Assembly: GCA_963855995.1 (NCBI GenBank)
Contig: OY979716.1
Coordinates: forward strand, 22,744,283 to 22,808,282
Length of the DNA stretch: 64,000 nucleotides
Source: Muricea muricata
Taxonomy: Eukaryota > Cnidaria > Anthozoa > Malacalcyonacea > Plexauridae
Direction of reading: 5' to 3'
The position numbers and the translations under genes are program-made. The notes under the pieces were generated by a model. That model made no database searches, had not been told where the DNA came from, and saw only the letters and a list, made by a program, of their open reading frames with translations. Of this stretch, positions 32,718 to 43,715 are shown one piece after another. The number at the start of each line of letters is the position of its first letter. Positions within the stretch are counted from its first letter, which is position 1.

Positions 32718-35700
32718 TCATTTATGGAGTCCAAGCTCACTAAGAAGTTTTTGTACTGAAATTCTTTTTCGTGCATCAGTATTCCTGTCCATGGTGACTG
32801 CCTCCAAGAATGCATATATGTTGGATACTCCTGGAGTATATTCCATATTTAGGATATAAAAGGTTGCACGAAGTATAGCCACCACCACAGCAACTTTGAT
32901 GTTCTTTCCACCAAAGCTTAAATAGTTCCCCCCCTCCACAGCGATATAAAATGGGTCCAGGTTCGCCAGATCTCCAGATGCCACAATTCTTGGATAGGTG
33001 GAATTTTTCACTGCTTCATCAATGGCATCATCATCATCCTAAAAGTATTCATTTTGATGTTAATCTTTACTATGTTGCATTTGTAATTCCTGTATATTTT
33101 TTGTGCTATATCCTTAAATTTTTTTTCCGTATTCATATACAGTTATAATAACACACATGGAAATGGGAAAAACAAAAGTTGTGTGAAAAAAGTTCTGTAT
33201 ATCACCATGAATTTTTGTATATTCCTTCTGAAAATACAATCTTAGTTCCTTAATCTACTACTTACACCTGTTCTCTGAGTTGACATCAAATGCAGACTGT
33301 CAATTATTTTTTGATACATGAACCTATCACATGATACAACATCAAAAATACTCACTGTGCACAACATGAAAAAGAGGTCCTTTGACGTGGCCTTCTCTTT
33401 CAAACAGGACTGTAGTATCAGTGTTGTGACCGTGCTCTCGATATCTGTAAAATACGTAAAACAGTAAAATTAGTATAATACAAGTCAACAAACAAAATGT
33501 CTTCTGTATATACAACCATATCTTCTCACTGCAAGCACTGGAAGTTTACAAACGAACAATGATTAAAACATGCTTAGCAAATTTATCCATACATTGAAAA
33601 TACATTCTGTGCACAGACTAAGTAAATTGTTCTTATAAGATTCTGATAATATTGAGTCAATAAAGCTTTTTTCAATCTGTTTACAGCAGTATTTTCTCTG
33701 TCAATTTTACTCAAAAGTGGAGTACTGGTATTTTAAACTCAGCCTTGCATAGCAATGAAAATAAACACTCGCAATGCATGATATACAGTGCATGTATAAA
33801 CATTATTGCAAGTGTTTATTCTCATTGCTATGCAAGCTTGAGTCAAGCAAATAACTACCAGTACTCTACCACTTACAGTTTGAGTAAAATCATCTGGCCT
33901 TAAATATATACTATATTTCTCTCTACCTGCTTTCTTAGATGGCTCCTCCAAAAGCTTGCTTCTCATTTCAGCTTTCAGCAATTTTATGTTCCGGCTGTTG
34001 CTATGGGCTGCCCACTCTAGCATGTTGGGTTCAATGGCATTGAATTTGCTGGCAACATTAGCGACAGCCTTTTCCTCTTCTAAAATCCTGCCAAACTCTG
34101 CCTTCACCTAAAAGTTATAAGTAGAGTTAACAATTACCACGTATTATACCAGGAAAACGTGCAGACCTCTTCATATATGGTAGACATTTGTGCACCACCT
34201 GTTCCTAACACTTCCAAAAACTGCAGTTGCAACTAACCTCTGTAATCAGTTGAAGTGCAGGATATTCAATTAGGATATCATCCAAGCTTTTTGCTTCCAA
34301 TAAGAGTTTTTGGCGTCGGTAGGGATATGTCAACTCCATGAGTTCTTTAATTAAATTAAAATTTTTCTTGGTCTTTGTCATTTCCACCACCATGACTTTT
34401 TTGTGCTCCTCACAGGTTTCCGTAGTTTCTCCATCAATCATGTTGGGTACATCAAGCTTACGCTTTTTCATCTTTGGTTCCATAGCCTTCTCATCTTTTT
34501 TGAATTAGTTTTGCAAACTTTCTTCCCGATATGTACTTTGGTTCGTGGCATGTTCTTGAACCGATTCGCAATGGCCTTAAACCATGAGCCCTATGCCAAA
34601 AAAATAACATAAGAATTAACAATGACCAATTAGTAAGACTTTCATTCCCATTGACAAGTGGAATTTCCTGTTGTTAGACACAGAATTATGGGCACATAAG
34701 CAACTAAAACCTTCCTCCACATAGTATACACCAAAGTAGGGCCCATAGGGGTTTAAAGTTATAATGAACAGACCGTGGTCTGTCTCCAAGTGTAACAGCC
34801 AAGACATCATACCCATAAATTAGTGAGGAATGAAATGCTACAGTAGTATGTCTAAATGTGCATACACTATATCCAAAAACCTGATTCAGCATTTTTTCTT
34901 CTATAAAGCAAGATAATGTTACTCCTGAATAGGAAAGTATATGCTATTTGTGTGTATTAGAAAATTATAAGTGTTACTTACAGCACCACCACCTAGGGAA
35001 TCAGTTAAAAATTGATATCTCTCAATTATCATGGATGCCACACGTTGTTTTTCTTCTCGGTTTGGGAATAAAGAATGTATCTTTATCGAGTTACAAATAT
35101 CCCTGGTAAACTCATCTCGAACATTTCCAAACAGTTTTTCAGCTTTAAGAGCTTCGTTAACTTTTGGAGAGAACTGTAAGCAAGAAAAATGATGATCAGT
35201 AAAATTTCTGTAAGAAATCTAATGTGTTTCTTGCTTTCTTTATCCTTTATCACCCAACAAAGAAGTCCTGAAATGTAACACATAATATGCTTCTGAAAGC
35301 CAACCAAAAATACATAAATTTAAAACTTACGGTATCGGGAAGCTTGAAATTCTTTATCCAGTTCTTGTTAGTAGCCTTGGTTTCTTCAATTGCAAAACCA
35401 GGTGAGGATTGCAATGATTCTGATGATGTGCTACCAGATGTTTCTGGGGAAACCAGTAAAGACTTTAGGTGACTCAGTTTGTTCGAAAGATTTTGGGGAA
35501 AATTAAATTCCTCATCGTCATCACAACTTATAGTAGAAGGTGTCTGTGGTGTACATGGTGTTGATGGTGAAGACACAGGTGTGAAGGTTTCTTTAACAGT
35601 GGTCCCCTATAAAATTATTTTGATGTTAAAAATGAAATTGGTAATACATCACATTAATCTTGTACCCAGAGCTCACATTGTTGCCATTAGCTCTCAGGTA

Positions 35701-36145
35701 AATAAATTGGTACTTTCTGTTCATACTTGGTCAAGATTGACATCATCACTCTAGTCCTAACTCCTAATACACTGGTCAATGTAAACCCCTACTTACCTCA
35801 CCTCGCCCTATATGGGGATAACCTTGGCTAGGGATTAGCAACATATTTGGCCTTTTACTGGGGAATTAGCTTATTTGCAAATCGAACGATATCAAATCTC
35901 CACATATTCCCAAAGTGGGGGGAGGAAGGGGTTTACATTGACTGGTGCTGTGATGCATAAATAAAATGAAAGGCTATAATATTTCTCCACAGCATTAACA
36001 AATGAAAGACTCTCACCACAAGATCAATTTCTGCTTGATTCAAGGTTTTTAATGCTTTTCTGATAAGAGCAACTTGGCCTCCTTTCATCCCACATGCTTT
36101 CAAGAGTTCGTCGGATGTGTTTTCTAAAATTTCAACTGTATCAAA
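32718..36145 (-). CDS. Seven-exon SAM-domain gene (SAMD3-like), apparently 5'-incomplete
   Basis: Exons on the minus strand: 36145-36017, 35606-35331, 35173-34982, 34590-34238, 34107-33927, 33444-33356, 33038-32718. All junctions are GT-AG and phases agree throughout except exon 4, which is one base short. Exon 1 holds the second half of a SAM domain (VEILENTSDELLKACGMKGG, QVALIRKALK). Exon 2 is Ser/Thr/Pro-rich. Exons 3-4 give RYQFLTDSLGGGA|GSWFKAIANRFKNM, a pattern I associate with SAMD3-like proteins. Exon 7 gives DPFYIAVEGGNYLSFG … ATFYILNMEYTPGVSNIYAF and the stop. The total is roughly 513 residues. The N-terminal half of SAM and a start ATG were not found between 36146 and 36460. SAM domains mediate protein or RNA contacts; the role here is unknown. 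Family name is inference. Confidence 0.65.
33704..33890. mobile_element. MITE in intron 5 of the SAM-type gene
   Basis: Long inverted repeat with ATTTTACTCAAA…AGTACTGGTA outer arms and CTTGCATAGCAATGA(A/G)AATAAACACT inner arms on either side of a 30-bp loop. Confidence 0.7.
35770..35947. mobile_element. MITE in an intron of the SAM-type gene
   Basis: 178 bp with 21-bp inverted ends, CAC(T/C)(G/A)GTCAATG then TAAACCCCT. No clear target duplication. The CACTGG start hints at a CACTA-type MITE. Confidence 0.65.
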
Positions 36146-36788
36146 CTGTTTAGGGAAGAAAAGAGATTGTTTTTAAAATGTGTAAGTTAACAACTCTGAC
36201 AAACCATCAGTTCTACTTCATGTAATTCAAACATTAATGCTAATAACCGACAACTTCCGAATCAGCGACGATAGGATTTGGCAAAAACGTGCTTTGATGC
36301 ACTTTGAAAGGAAAATATTTACCATACATAACCAAACATTGTTTTTATGCGGTATTGAAGAATCCCTTGTCATTATATCTATAATGTGAATGTCGACAAA
36401 TATTCGTTGTTTTCCTCCGACTGTCCATGGGTTGTTAATAATATTTGACAATCACGGACTGACTGACAAACACATGCTTGTGTGTTAACATTACACACCT
36501 TTGTGTGCTGTTGTGCACACCTTGCTGTGTACTAAAACACACCTTGGTGTGTTATTAAACACACCTGTTTTTAGAGTGCACCTGCTGTCCTTCCGCAGGT
36601 GTCATTTTAACACCTTCAAAGTGGTGTTATACAATTTTAGTGGTTAAAATGGCACTTCAGAAAGGGTTTTTGGTTGTTTCGTCTTAAATTAGCGCCGGAA
36701 ATGGGTGTTAAATAACACTTTTGTTTAACACCACCCTTAGGTGTCAATCTGACACTAGTCAAGGTGCCACTTTAACACCCTAAAATTA
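36146..36788. repeat. 5' region of SAM-type gene and right subterminal array
   Basis: 36455-36600 repeats ACACACC(T)TTG(G)TGTGT words. 36596-36788 has TTAACACC/GGTGTTA words like the left end. A short frame with donor ATG|GTAAAT near 36320 could be an upstream exon but does not look like the missing SAM half. Confidence 0.5.
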
Positions 36789-37073
36789 CAGTCAAAATAC
36801 AAAAAGTGTCCCGCTTCCGCTTCTGTAGTCTGTTGCGATTTACTGTAGTTTGTTGTATTTTTCGGTATTAGATATCGATTAAACGCAATAAAATATATAT
36901 TTCGCACCATTTATCATCGAAAAACACTTACTTTGTTGAAACATGTCATTTCAAAAACGATAGTTGCGATATTTGCAGATAAATCGCTCCTCGCTACTGA
37001 AAAACAAAACAAAGTACAGTAAATCACAACAGAGTACAGAAGCGGAAGTGAGACACTTTTTGTATTTTGACTG
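36789..37073. mobile_element. Tc1/mariner-type MITE inside the terminal repeat of the CACTA-like element
   Basis: 285 bp with about 70-bp inverted arms starting CAGTCAAAATACAAAAAGTG. It is flanked by TA at 36787-36788 and 37074-37075. Removing it with one TA rebuilds the exact partner of the left CACTG terminus, which dates its insertion after that of the host element. Confidence 0.85.
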
Positions 37074-37081
37074 TAACAGTG

Positions 37082-39133
37082 TGTAGGAAATATTCATGTT
37101 TGCCTGGAATGTTTATTTACTTGAGGGATGCAATTTCTCTGCATGAAAATGCTAAATGCTGCGTTGTGGAAATCAGTCATGCTCTGTTCTAGATTATCTC
37201 TTTTTCATGATTATATATAGTTCAAAATGAATGCTGGGAACTAAAAACTTTAAATGGTTAAAAACAGCAATGCTATAGTAACATGCGTGCGAATTATTAG
37301 ACATTTTTTCTTTTGGTCTATTGTTTATACTGCGAGATTTTATGTCGTCACACATGTATTATTTCTCAGAATTTGTCGGAACATTTTCTTGTCAGTTTTT
37401 GTATTGTAGCATTTTCTCCTCGTTATTTATAATTACAATTACTTGTTGGGGTTTTTTAGTTGCATGTGGACATTCGTTCACAGAAATTTCCGTGTTGGTC
37501 ACTCTTTTTATGATCAATGAGTGTGTTTTTGTAAATTACCGTATTTATTGTTTGTTTTAATTGTATTACAGTTTTTGTATTCTGTTTCATTGTCAGTCAC
37601 TGCTTTTGTCTTGTAATGTCATTTTTTGTTGTTGGTTGTTTTGTGTAAAATTTGTACGTTCTTTTCTATTTTTCCCCGACACGATTACTTCCATATCCTT
37701 TCCACGCATTGCCGATATGTGACAATTCAGTTGAGTTTTAATAATCTACCAGAACGAGTTCTAAACCAGCACATTGTGACCATCAAATGTTGCTCATCAT
37801 AAACATTAATTGAATGAAGTTAATATCTACAGTCCAACACCTTGTCTGGATGTAACATGCAAGCTCACAAATTGTGAAAACAGTTCTCGAGTATGTAAAG
37901 TGACAGTGTCTAGTGTTTTTAGATAAAAAAAAACCATTGGATGTCGTTAATGTGGAACTGTATAACATAAATATGTAGCAGAGTTATTTTACTTGTCTAG
38001 CATTTTGATAACACTGACTATTTACATTAGATAGATAAACCATCAATATTTATTGGTTAGGTGATATGATCCAATATATCTGCAAACTATCATCTTGCAT
38101 GTTATTTCTTTCTTTAATTGGGTAAAAATTGATATAATTATTTTTGTTTTTGAATTCTAATTGATATATTGTTTTTGAAATAGAATGAAATATATATTTG
38201 TCTATTTTCTTCGATGTTCCTAGTTCGATATTTTTATGCATCTGTGATGTTCCAACTTTTTTGAAGCCAAAGTCTTTTCTGTAGGTAAAATTTGACAAGA
38301 CTGGTTAATATAATTCTCGCGTTACAAGTATAAAAGTTTGAGCTGCGAGTGTGACTAGTAAGTTCCATATACAGGGTGTCCCAAATAACCTGGAACCATT
38401 AAGAAATTAATTTTGTATATCCTTTTTAAATTCTTTATTATTTTGAATGAAATATATAATTATTTGTTACTGGTCCGAGGGTTTGCGATACCGAGAGAAA
38501 AATGATTCACGCTCGGAAAAATCGTGCTCGTCCTGTATATCAAACCTAATAAAATTTTACGTATTGTTTGTACCCAGCCCTCACAAATTCGATGATCTGT
38601 TCTTCACTGAATCAAAAAATTTAGGCACTGGTTACTATTTCTGAGTAGAAGCTTTGTTCATTGTATTGCCATAATTAACATCTTTATTTAAAAAAACTTA
38701 TTTGCCCGTAGTAAAGCCTATAGTTGCCATTTGTGTTTATCCATATCGTGGCGATATCACAGAATATAAAATAAACAGAAGGGCCACTAGAGTCTGAACT
38801 CCCTTTGAAATTCGTGTCCTCATGCATGTCACATTGCGCTTGTTCATTATGCAGGTTCTGGCTGTTCAATTGCCTTTTCCAGCCAATAGAAACGCTGAAC
38901 TAACTGGCTGTTCTGCCATTATTCTGGCCAATTAATTGCATAAAAAATAGGGAGACATGTTGCACTGCTGAGTGGCCCTACTGTTTACTCGCCATACTGT
39001 GACGACATCAAAGTGATCGATGTTATATAGATGGTATGGTGCACTTTATTTAAACACGCTTCCCTCATCACCATAGATAATTTTTATGAGGCCTCGCCAT
39101 ACATAATAGATTATGGACTAAGACTACAATGAT
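37082..39133. other. Non-coding or unassigned DNA
   Basis: No supported gene. A T-rich frame at 37321-37560 is low complexity and lacks an ATG. A possible short TA-flanked element (about 38372-38538, CAGGGTGTCCC … CCTG) is too weak to call. Confidence 0.4.
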
Positions 39134-39301
39134 TTAAGTATAAATATAATGCAGATCCGTTGACCTGACATAGTTGGCACCTGTTATAATTCGCGCTGCT
39201 CTATTTTGTAATTTCTCTTTGAGCGTGCTTCCACAATTATCCCACAAAGGCTGGAGCACTAGAGAATTATACAAATTTTTTAGAGTTTCCTTTTTAGAGA
39301 T
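39134..39301 (-). pseudogene. LINE reverse-transcriptase fragment
   Basis: The 55-codon minus-strand frame ISKKETLKNLYNSLVLQPLW then DNCGSTLKEKLQNRAARIIT matches the segment after the polymerase core of Jockey/CR1-like LINEs. A stop and loss of similarity follow. Confidence 0.7.
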
Positions 39302-39552
39302 CTACACTTTTCTAGATCTGTACACCTTTGTAGAGATCTACACGTAACATGACTAATTTGAATACAGCTGACAAAAAAGGTAGATCTAGGCTGTGTCACA
39401 TGGTTGAATAGTCACATCGTTGAGAATGACTTTGCTTGGACAGTGAAGACCAAATTGGAAACTAGGCTTAACGCGTATGCTAGGTCTACCTAAAGGTCCT
39501 AATACCAAGCTTCGCATTGACGCAATATTTTGTACTTATATTCAAGCATTGC
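39302..39552. other. Spacer left of segment A
   Basis: Contains repeated TAGAGATCTACAC words (39294-39345). No gene. Confidence 0.4.
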
Positions 39553-40782
39553 TTTAAACTATAAAGAAAACAAAACTAATAACAGAAATTAACAGAAAAG
39601 AAAGTAAAATATGTAATGTGACAGGAAAGTCTAACTACTCATCAACTCTATATGGAGAAGTTATGCAGAAATACACACAAAGTTTAGTGTGTTTTTCGCG
39701 ATGATTTAGTAATTGAATTTAATATGCTTGAATGATAATAAGGCGCCTTGTTCTTATGGCTTCTGTAAATAGGCAGAGAAATTGTGCACTTTAGATTTAA
39801 AATATGCATTATTTTTCGAGTTCGGATCTGTAATCGACGTTCCTAGACAAATTAAGGTCATTTAATTGTAGAACAGGACAAACTGCTTAAATAACAATAA
39901 AGTTCAAAAGTCTATTTTTGGAACCCAAGTTTAACCCCCGTGACCATTGTTATTGTTGTGTGGAAGTACCACCAAATTAAATGACTTACGGCTGTATTGC
40001 TGAACACTCCACATGTGATTGAAGACTGGACAATTTTGACAATATAATAGTTACTTGAACTTTTCAAGGTTACTACGTGTGCAAGTCTGATATGTTTGTT
40101 TTGAAATAATTCGCAATGAATACGCTCGAAAACTATATCGTGTACAAGTGGCCAGAACCATCATTATTTATAACAATGAACACTTACTCTACAATGAACA
40201 TTGACCAAGATATCTTTCCGCTTTAGAATGGCACTTGAAAGTAAACAGCTTGCTGCAATAACATCTTTTCAAGCAGACTTGAAAGAATCAAGCCATTTTC
40301 AAAAATTTGCAAACTATCTAATGAACTTATCCCCCAAGGTATTTAAAAAGTTGAGTTCAAAACTTGACCGGAATTTGACAGAGGACACCGATGCACGCGG
40401 ACGCATCATAGACCTCGAAAATGAAAACGAACCTAGCAGCTCGTTGGAGAGCGAAGATGACGAAACAGATCATCTTCAAGAAGTTTTTAAAACACTTTTT
40501 AAGGATGACAATACTAGTGTAACATTTGAACTTTTCACGAAACTTTTATCGTTTCCACTAAATATATTCCGTGGGCCGACCAAAGTCATTTACACTCCAA
40601 GTTCAACCTACGAGAACATCAAGGCAAAACTTTTACAATGCGAAGACAACGGTGACTTCGAAGAATTCGACACATATGCCAACAAAATGGTGGAGCAATA
40701 TCTCGAAGAGAAAGACTTCGATATTGTTGCGGGCGTCAAAATAGAGCAAGTACGATGTGCAATTTATGGAAACGACTTGAAC
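39553..40782 (+). repeat. Segment A of the A/B duplication (second unit, complete)
   Basis: Homologous to B at 42,479-43,715 and 2,752-3,988, from AAACTATAA(A/C)GAAAAC to the breakpoint in the coding frame. Confidence 0.9.
40176..40226 (+). promoter_or_regulatory. Upstream ORF of paralogue A (second unit)
   Basis: Same as 449-499; stop one base before the main ATG at 40228. Confidence 0.45.
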
Positions 40783-40812
40783 AAGACTAGTAGATTACCC
40801 TCCCCCATATAG
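40228..40812 (+). pseudogene. Paralogue A, truncated (second unit)
   Basis: Translation identical to 501-1085. Confidence 0.7.
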
Positions 40813-40828
40813 CGTTCAAAGGGATGCC

Positions 40829-40962
40829 GACAATGACGTCATGGCGCATGAACAGCACGTGAACAGCACATGCACATAGAATTGACGTCATAGCACGTGA
40901 ACAGCCCATGCACATTGGTTTGGGGTCATAGCGCGTAATCAGCACGTGAACAGTACAAATTT
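40829..40962 (+). repeat. CRE/E-box tandem repeat (second unit)
   Basis: Identical to 1102-1235. Confidence 0.6.
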
Positions 40963-41053
40963 GGTTCCGAGGGTGATACGGCATGTATATCAGAAAAGAG
41001 AGAAATGCAATATAGGTTTAAAAAATATTTATTTTAACTTTTAGTTTTACAAA

Positions 41054-41548
41054 CTAGTGATTATATTTCAGTTGATATAAACATATGAGATAATCTATGA
41101 GATTTTTAAAAGTAAAAGTTTTTTCGATACTAGTGGATAGAGTTTGTAAAGTTAAGTATGATAGTTTAAAAGTTTGTTCAAAAATTTTCCGACATTTTGT
41201 TGGGGGTTCTTTGTACTTGAGGATTTTAAATGCTTCCACGATTAGGATCCAGATATGTTCTTTCCCGATATGTGATTTTACTTCTTCGGAACAGTTCCAC
41301 TAACTACATAATTCCCCGGTGACAGTGTTTGTGTGTTTTCGTTCAATATCTTTAATTTTTCTTGTGATCAATTCTACAGTTATCGCAGCAGTCAGTTCCT
41401 TTGGAGTAAATTGTTCTTCGAGGTTAAAAATGTTATCAGAATACATCTGCTTAAAGAAATGTGCCATTGGAGCTAGTGTCCTTACGGCTTGGAGAGCAAG
41501 TGTATTAGAGTATATTGCACTCGTGTTGATGTAACTGTATATTAACAC
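41054..41548 (-). pseudogene. Minus-strand coding remnant (second unit)
   Basis: Identical to 1327-1821, including the single in-frame TAG. Confidence 0.35.
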
Positions 41549-42478
41549 GTAAAAAGTTTTATATTTCTTAAATGTAAGGTCATAGTTTTGTAGCGAGAAA
41601 TCTGATAGATTGGTCTAGATAGATCTCAATTAACTTGAAAATGACAAAGATGAAAAAAATTGAGTGAAAAAAAACAGTAAGAGTAATGACCAATGACGTA
41701 AAATGTAATGAAGAACTGGTTGCTGGGGTGAAAGTTTTTTCTAAAATCAGCCAACTATGGTCAAAACAATGTTTTAATTATTCTGCAGAATATCAAAATT
41801 ACAAAATTGCCCCTGCAAGCGGGATGAAACTTTCCAGTAATTACAAACACAAGCCGAATTCGTCTCGCTTACTAGGCTGTCTCATTATGTGGGCCAGCCC
41901 AGCTTCAATACAAACAGTCCCTTAGCAAGCGATAAATATAACGTCTCTTTTGCCTTAATTAGAGCTAGTACATAAAACGGGGACTAGTAAGTATAATTCC
42001 TTCGACATCAACGTCTGCACGCTGTGGAGTTTATAAACGTTGGGCAGCAAGGCCATTTCGAACATATCCAGAGCAGCAAGCGAAACATGATTAGAATGAA
42101 AACTAAGCTAGAATGAATCTATTTTCTCTGAATTTTCATAACAGGAAATTTTATTCTTGTTGTTGCAACATGACGTCACTTGACTTCACTTGACTTATCC
42201 TTAATGTTCCTCATAATTATGCAAAACAATTATTTTTGTTTACAAATGACATCATTCTCATGATATCAGAAGGAAAGCGATTTAAAATGCTGTCGTCGAT
42301 CTGTGACTGAAAATTTATTGCTAAAGAAACTAACAGTGTTAGCCGAAGTTCTTATGATGTTTGGGTGAGCTATAAGAAGAGACATTTGGCGAACATTTCG
42401 CATAATTTTATCAAAGGTAAGCACAAAGCACTTTAATGTATGAATCCACCGGTCATATTCTGTCTCGTAAGCACATTA

Positions 42479-43715
42479 AACTATAACGAAAACAAAACTA
42501 ATAGTAATAACAGAAATTAACAGAAAAGAAAGTAAAATATATAATGTGACAGGCAAGTTTAACTACTCATCAACTCTATATGGAGAAGTTATGCAGAAAT
42601 ACTCACAAAGTTTAGTGATGTTTTTCTCGATGATTCAGTGATTGAATTTAATATGCTTGAATAATAATAAGGTGTCTTGTTCTTATGGCTTCTGTAAATA
42701 GGCAGAGAAATTATGCATTTTAGATTTAAAATATGCATTATTTTTTGAATTCGGATGTGTAATCGACGTTCCTAGACAAATTAAGGTCATTTAATTGTAG
42801 AACAGGACAAACTGTTTGAATAACAATAAAGTTCAAAAGTCCATTTTTCAAGGAACCTAAGTTTAACCCCGTGACCCTTGTTATTGTTGTGTGGAAGTAC
42901 CACCAAATTAAATGACTTACAGCTGTATTGCTGAACACTCCACATGTGATTGAAGACTGGACAATTTTGGCAATATAATAGTAACTTGAACTTTTCAAGG
43001 TTACTACGTGTGCAAGTCTGATATGTTTGTTTTGAAATAATTCGCAATGAATACGCTCGGAAACTACATCGTGTACACGTGGCCAGAACCGTCATTATTT
43101 ATATAACAATGAACGTTTACTGTACAATGAACATTGACAAAGATATCTTTCCGCTTTAGAATGGCGCTTGAAGGTAAACAACTTGCTGCAATGACATCTT
43201 TTCAAGCAGACTTGAAAGAATCAAGCAATTTTCAAAAAATTGCAAACTATTTGATGAACTTATCCCCCACGGTATTTAAAAAGTTAAGTTCAAAACTTGA
43301 CCGGAATTTGACAGAGGACACCGATGCACGCGGACGCATCATAGACCTCGAAAATGAAAAGGAAGCTAGCAGCTCGTCGGAGAACGAAGATGACGAAACA
43401 CATCGTCTTCAAGAAGTTTTTAAAAGACTTTTTAAGGATGACAATAATAGTGTGACATTTGAACTTTTCACGAAACTTTTATCGTTTCCACTAAATATAT
43501 TCCGTGGGCCGACCAAAGTGATTTACACTCCAAGTTCAACTTACGAGAACATCAAAGCAAAACTTATACAATGCGAGGACAACGGTGACTTCGAAGAATT
43601 CGACACATATGCCAACAAAATGGTGGAGCAATATCTTGAAGAGAAAGACTACGATATTGTCGCGGGCGTCAAAATAGAGCAAGCACGATGTGCACTTTAT
43701 AGAAACGACTTGAAC
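42479..43715 (+). repeat. Segment B of the A/B duplication (second unit)
   Basis: Identical to 2752-3988. Confidence 0.9.
43109..43159 (+). promoter_or_regulatory. Upstream ORF of paralogue B (second unit)
   Basis: Same as 3382-3432; stop one base before the main ATG at 43161. Confidence 0.45.

Larger units (their letters stand above)
32221..37081. mobile_element. CACTA-like element carrying a SAM-domain gene
   Basis: The left end starts CACTGTTAATTTTAGGGTGT at 32221. The right end reads ACACCCTAAAATTA at 36775-36788 and continues after a nested MITE as TAACAGTG to 37081. Discounting the MITE and one TA, the two 20-bp ends are perfect inverted repeats. Subterminal regions (32221-32620 and about 36455-36788) are arrays of TTAACAC(C/T) and GGTGTTA words in both orientations, as in CACTA/EnSpm elements. 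No clear target duplication is visible (left flank …AGCCA, right flank TGTAG…). The only gene inside is the seven-exon SAM-type gene; no En/Spm transposase was seen, so it is either non-autonomous or uses an unrecognised protein. Confidence 0.7.

Noticed and set aside
37321-37560. 79-codon hydrophobic plus-strand frame
   Set aside because: T-rich low-complexity sequence, no ATG at the start, no splice or motif support.
38372-38538. Short TA-flanked element with CAGGGTGTCCC end
   Set aside because: Only about five bases of the two ends are inverted repeats; too little to call.
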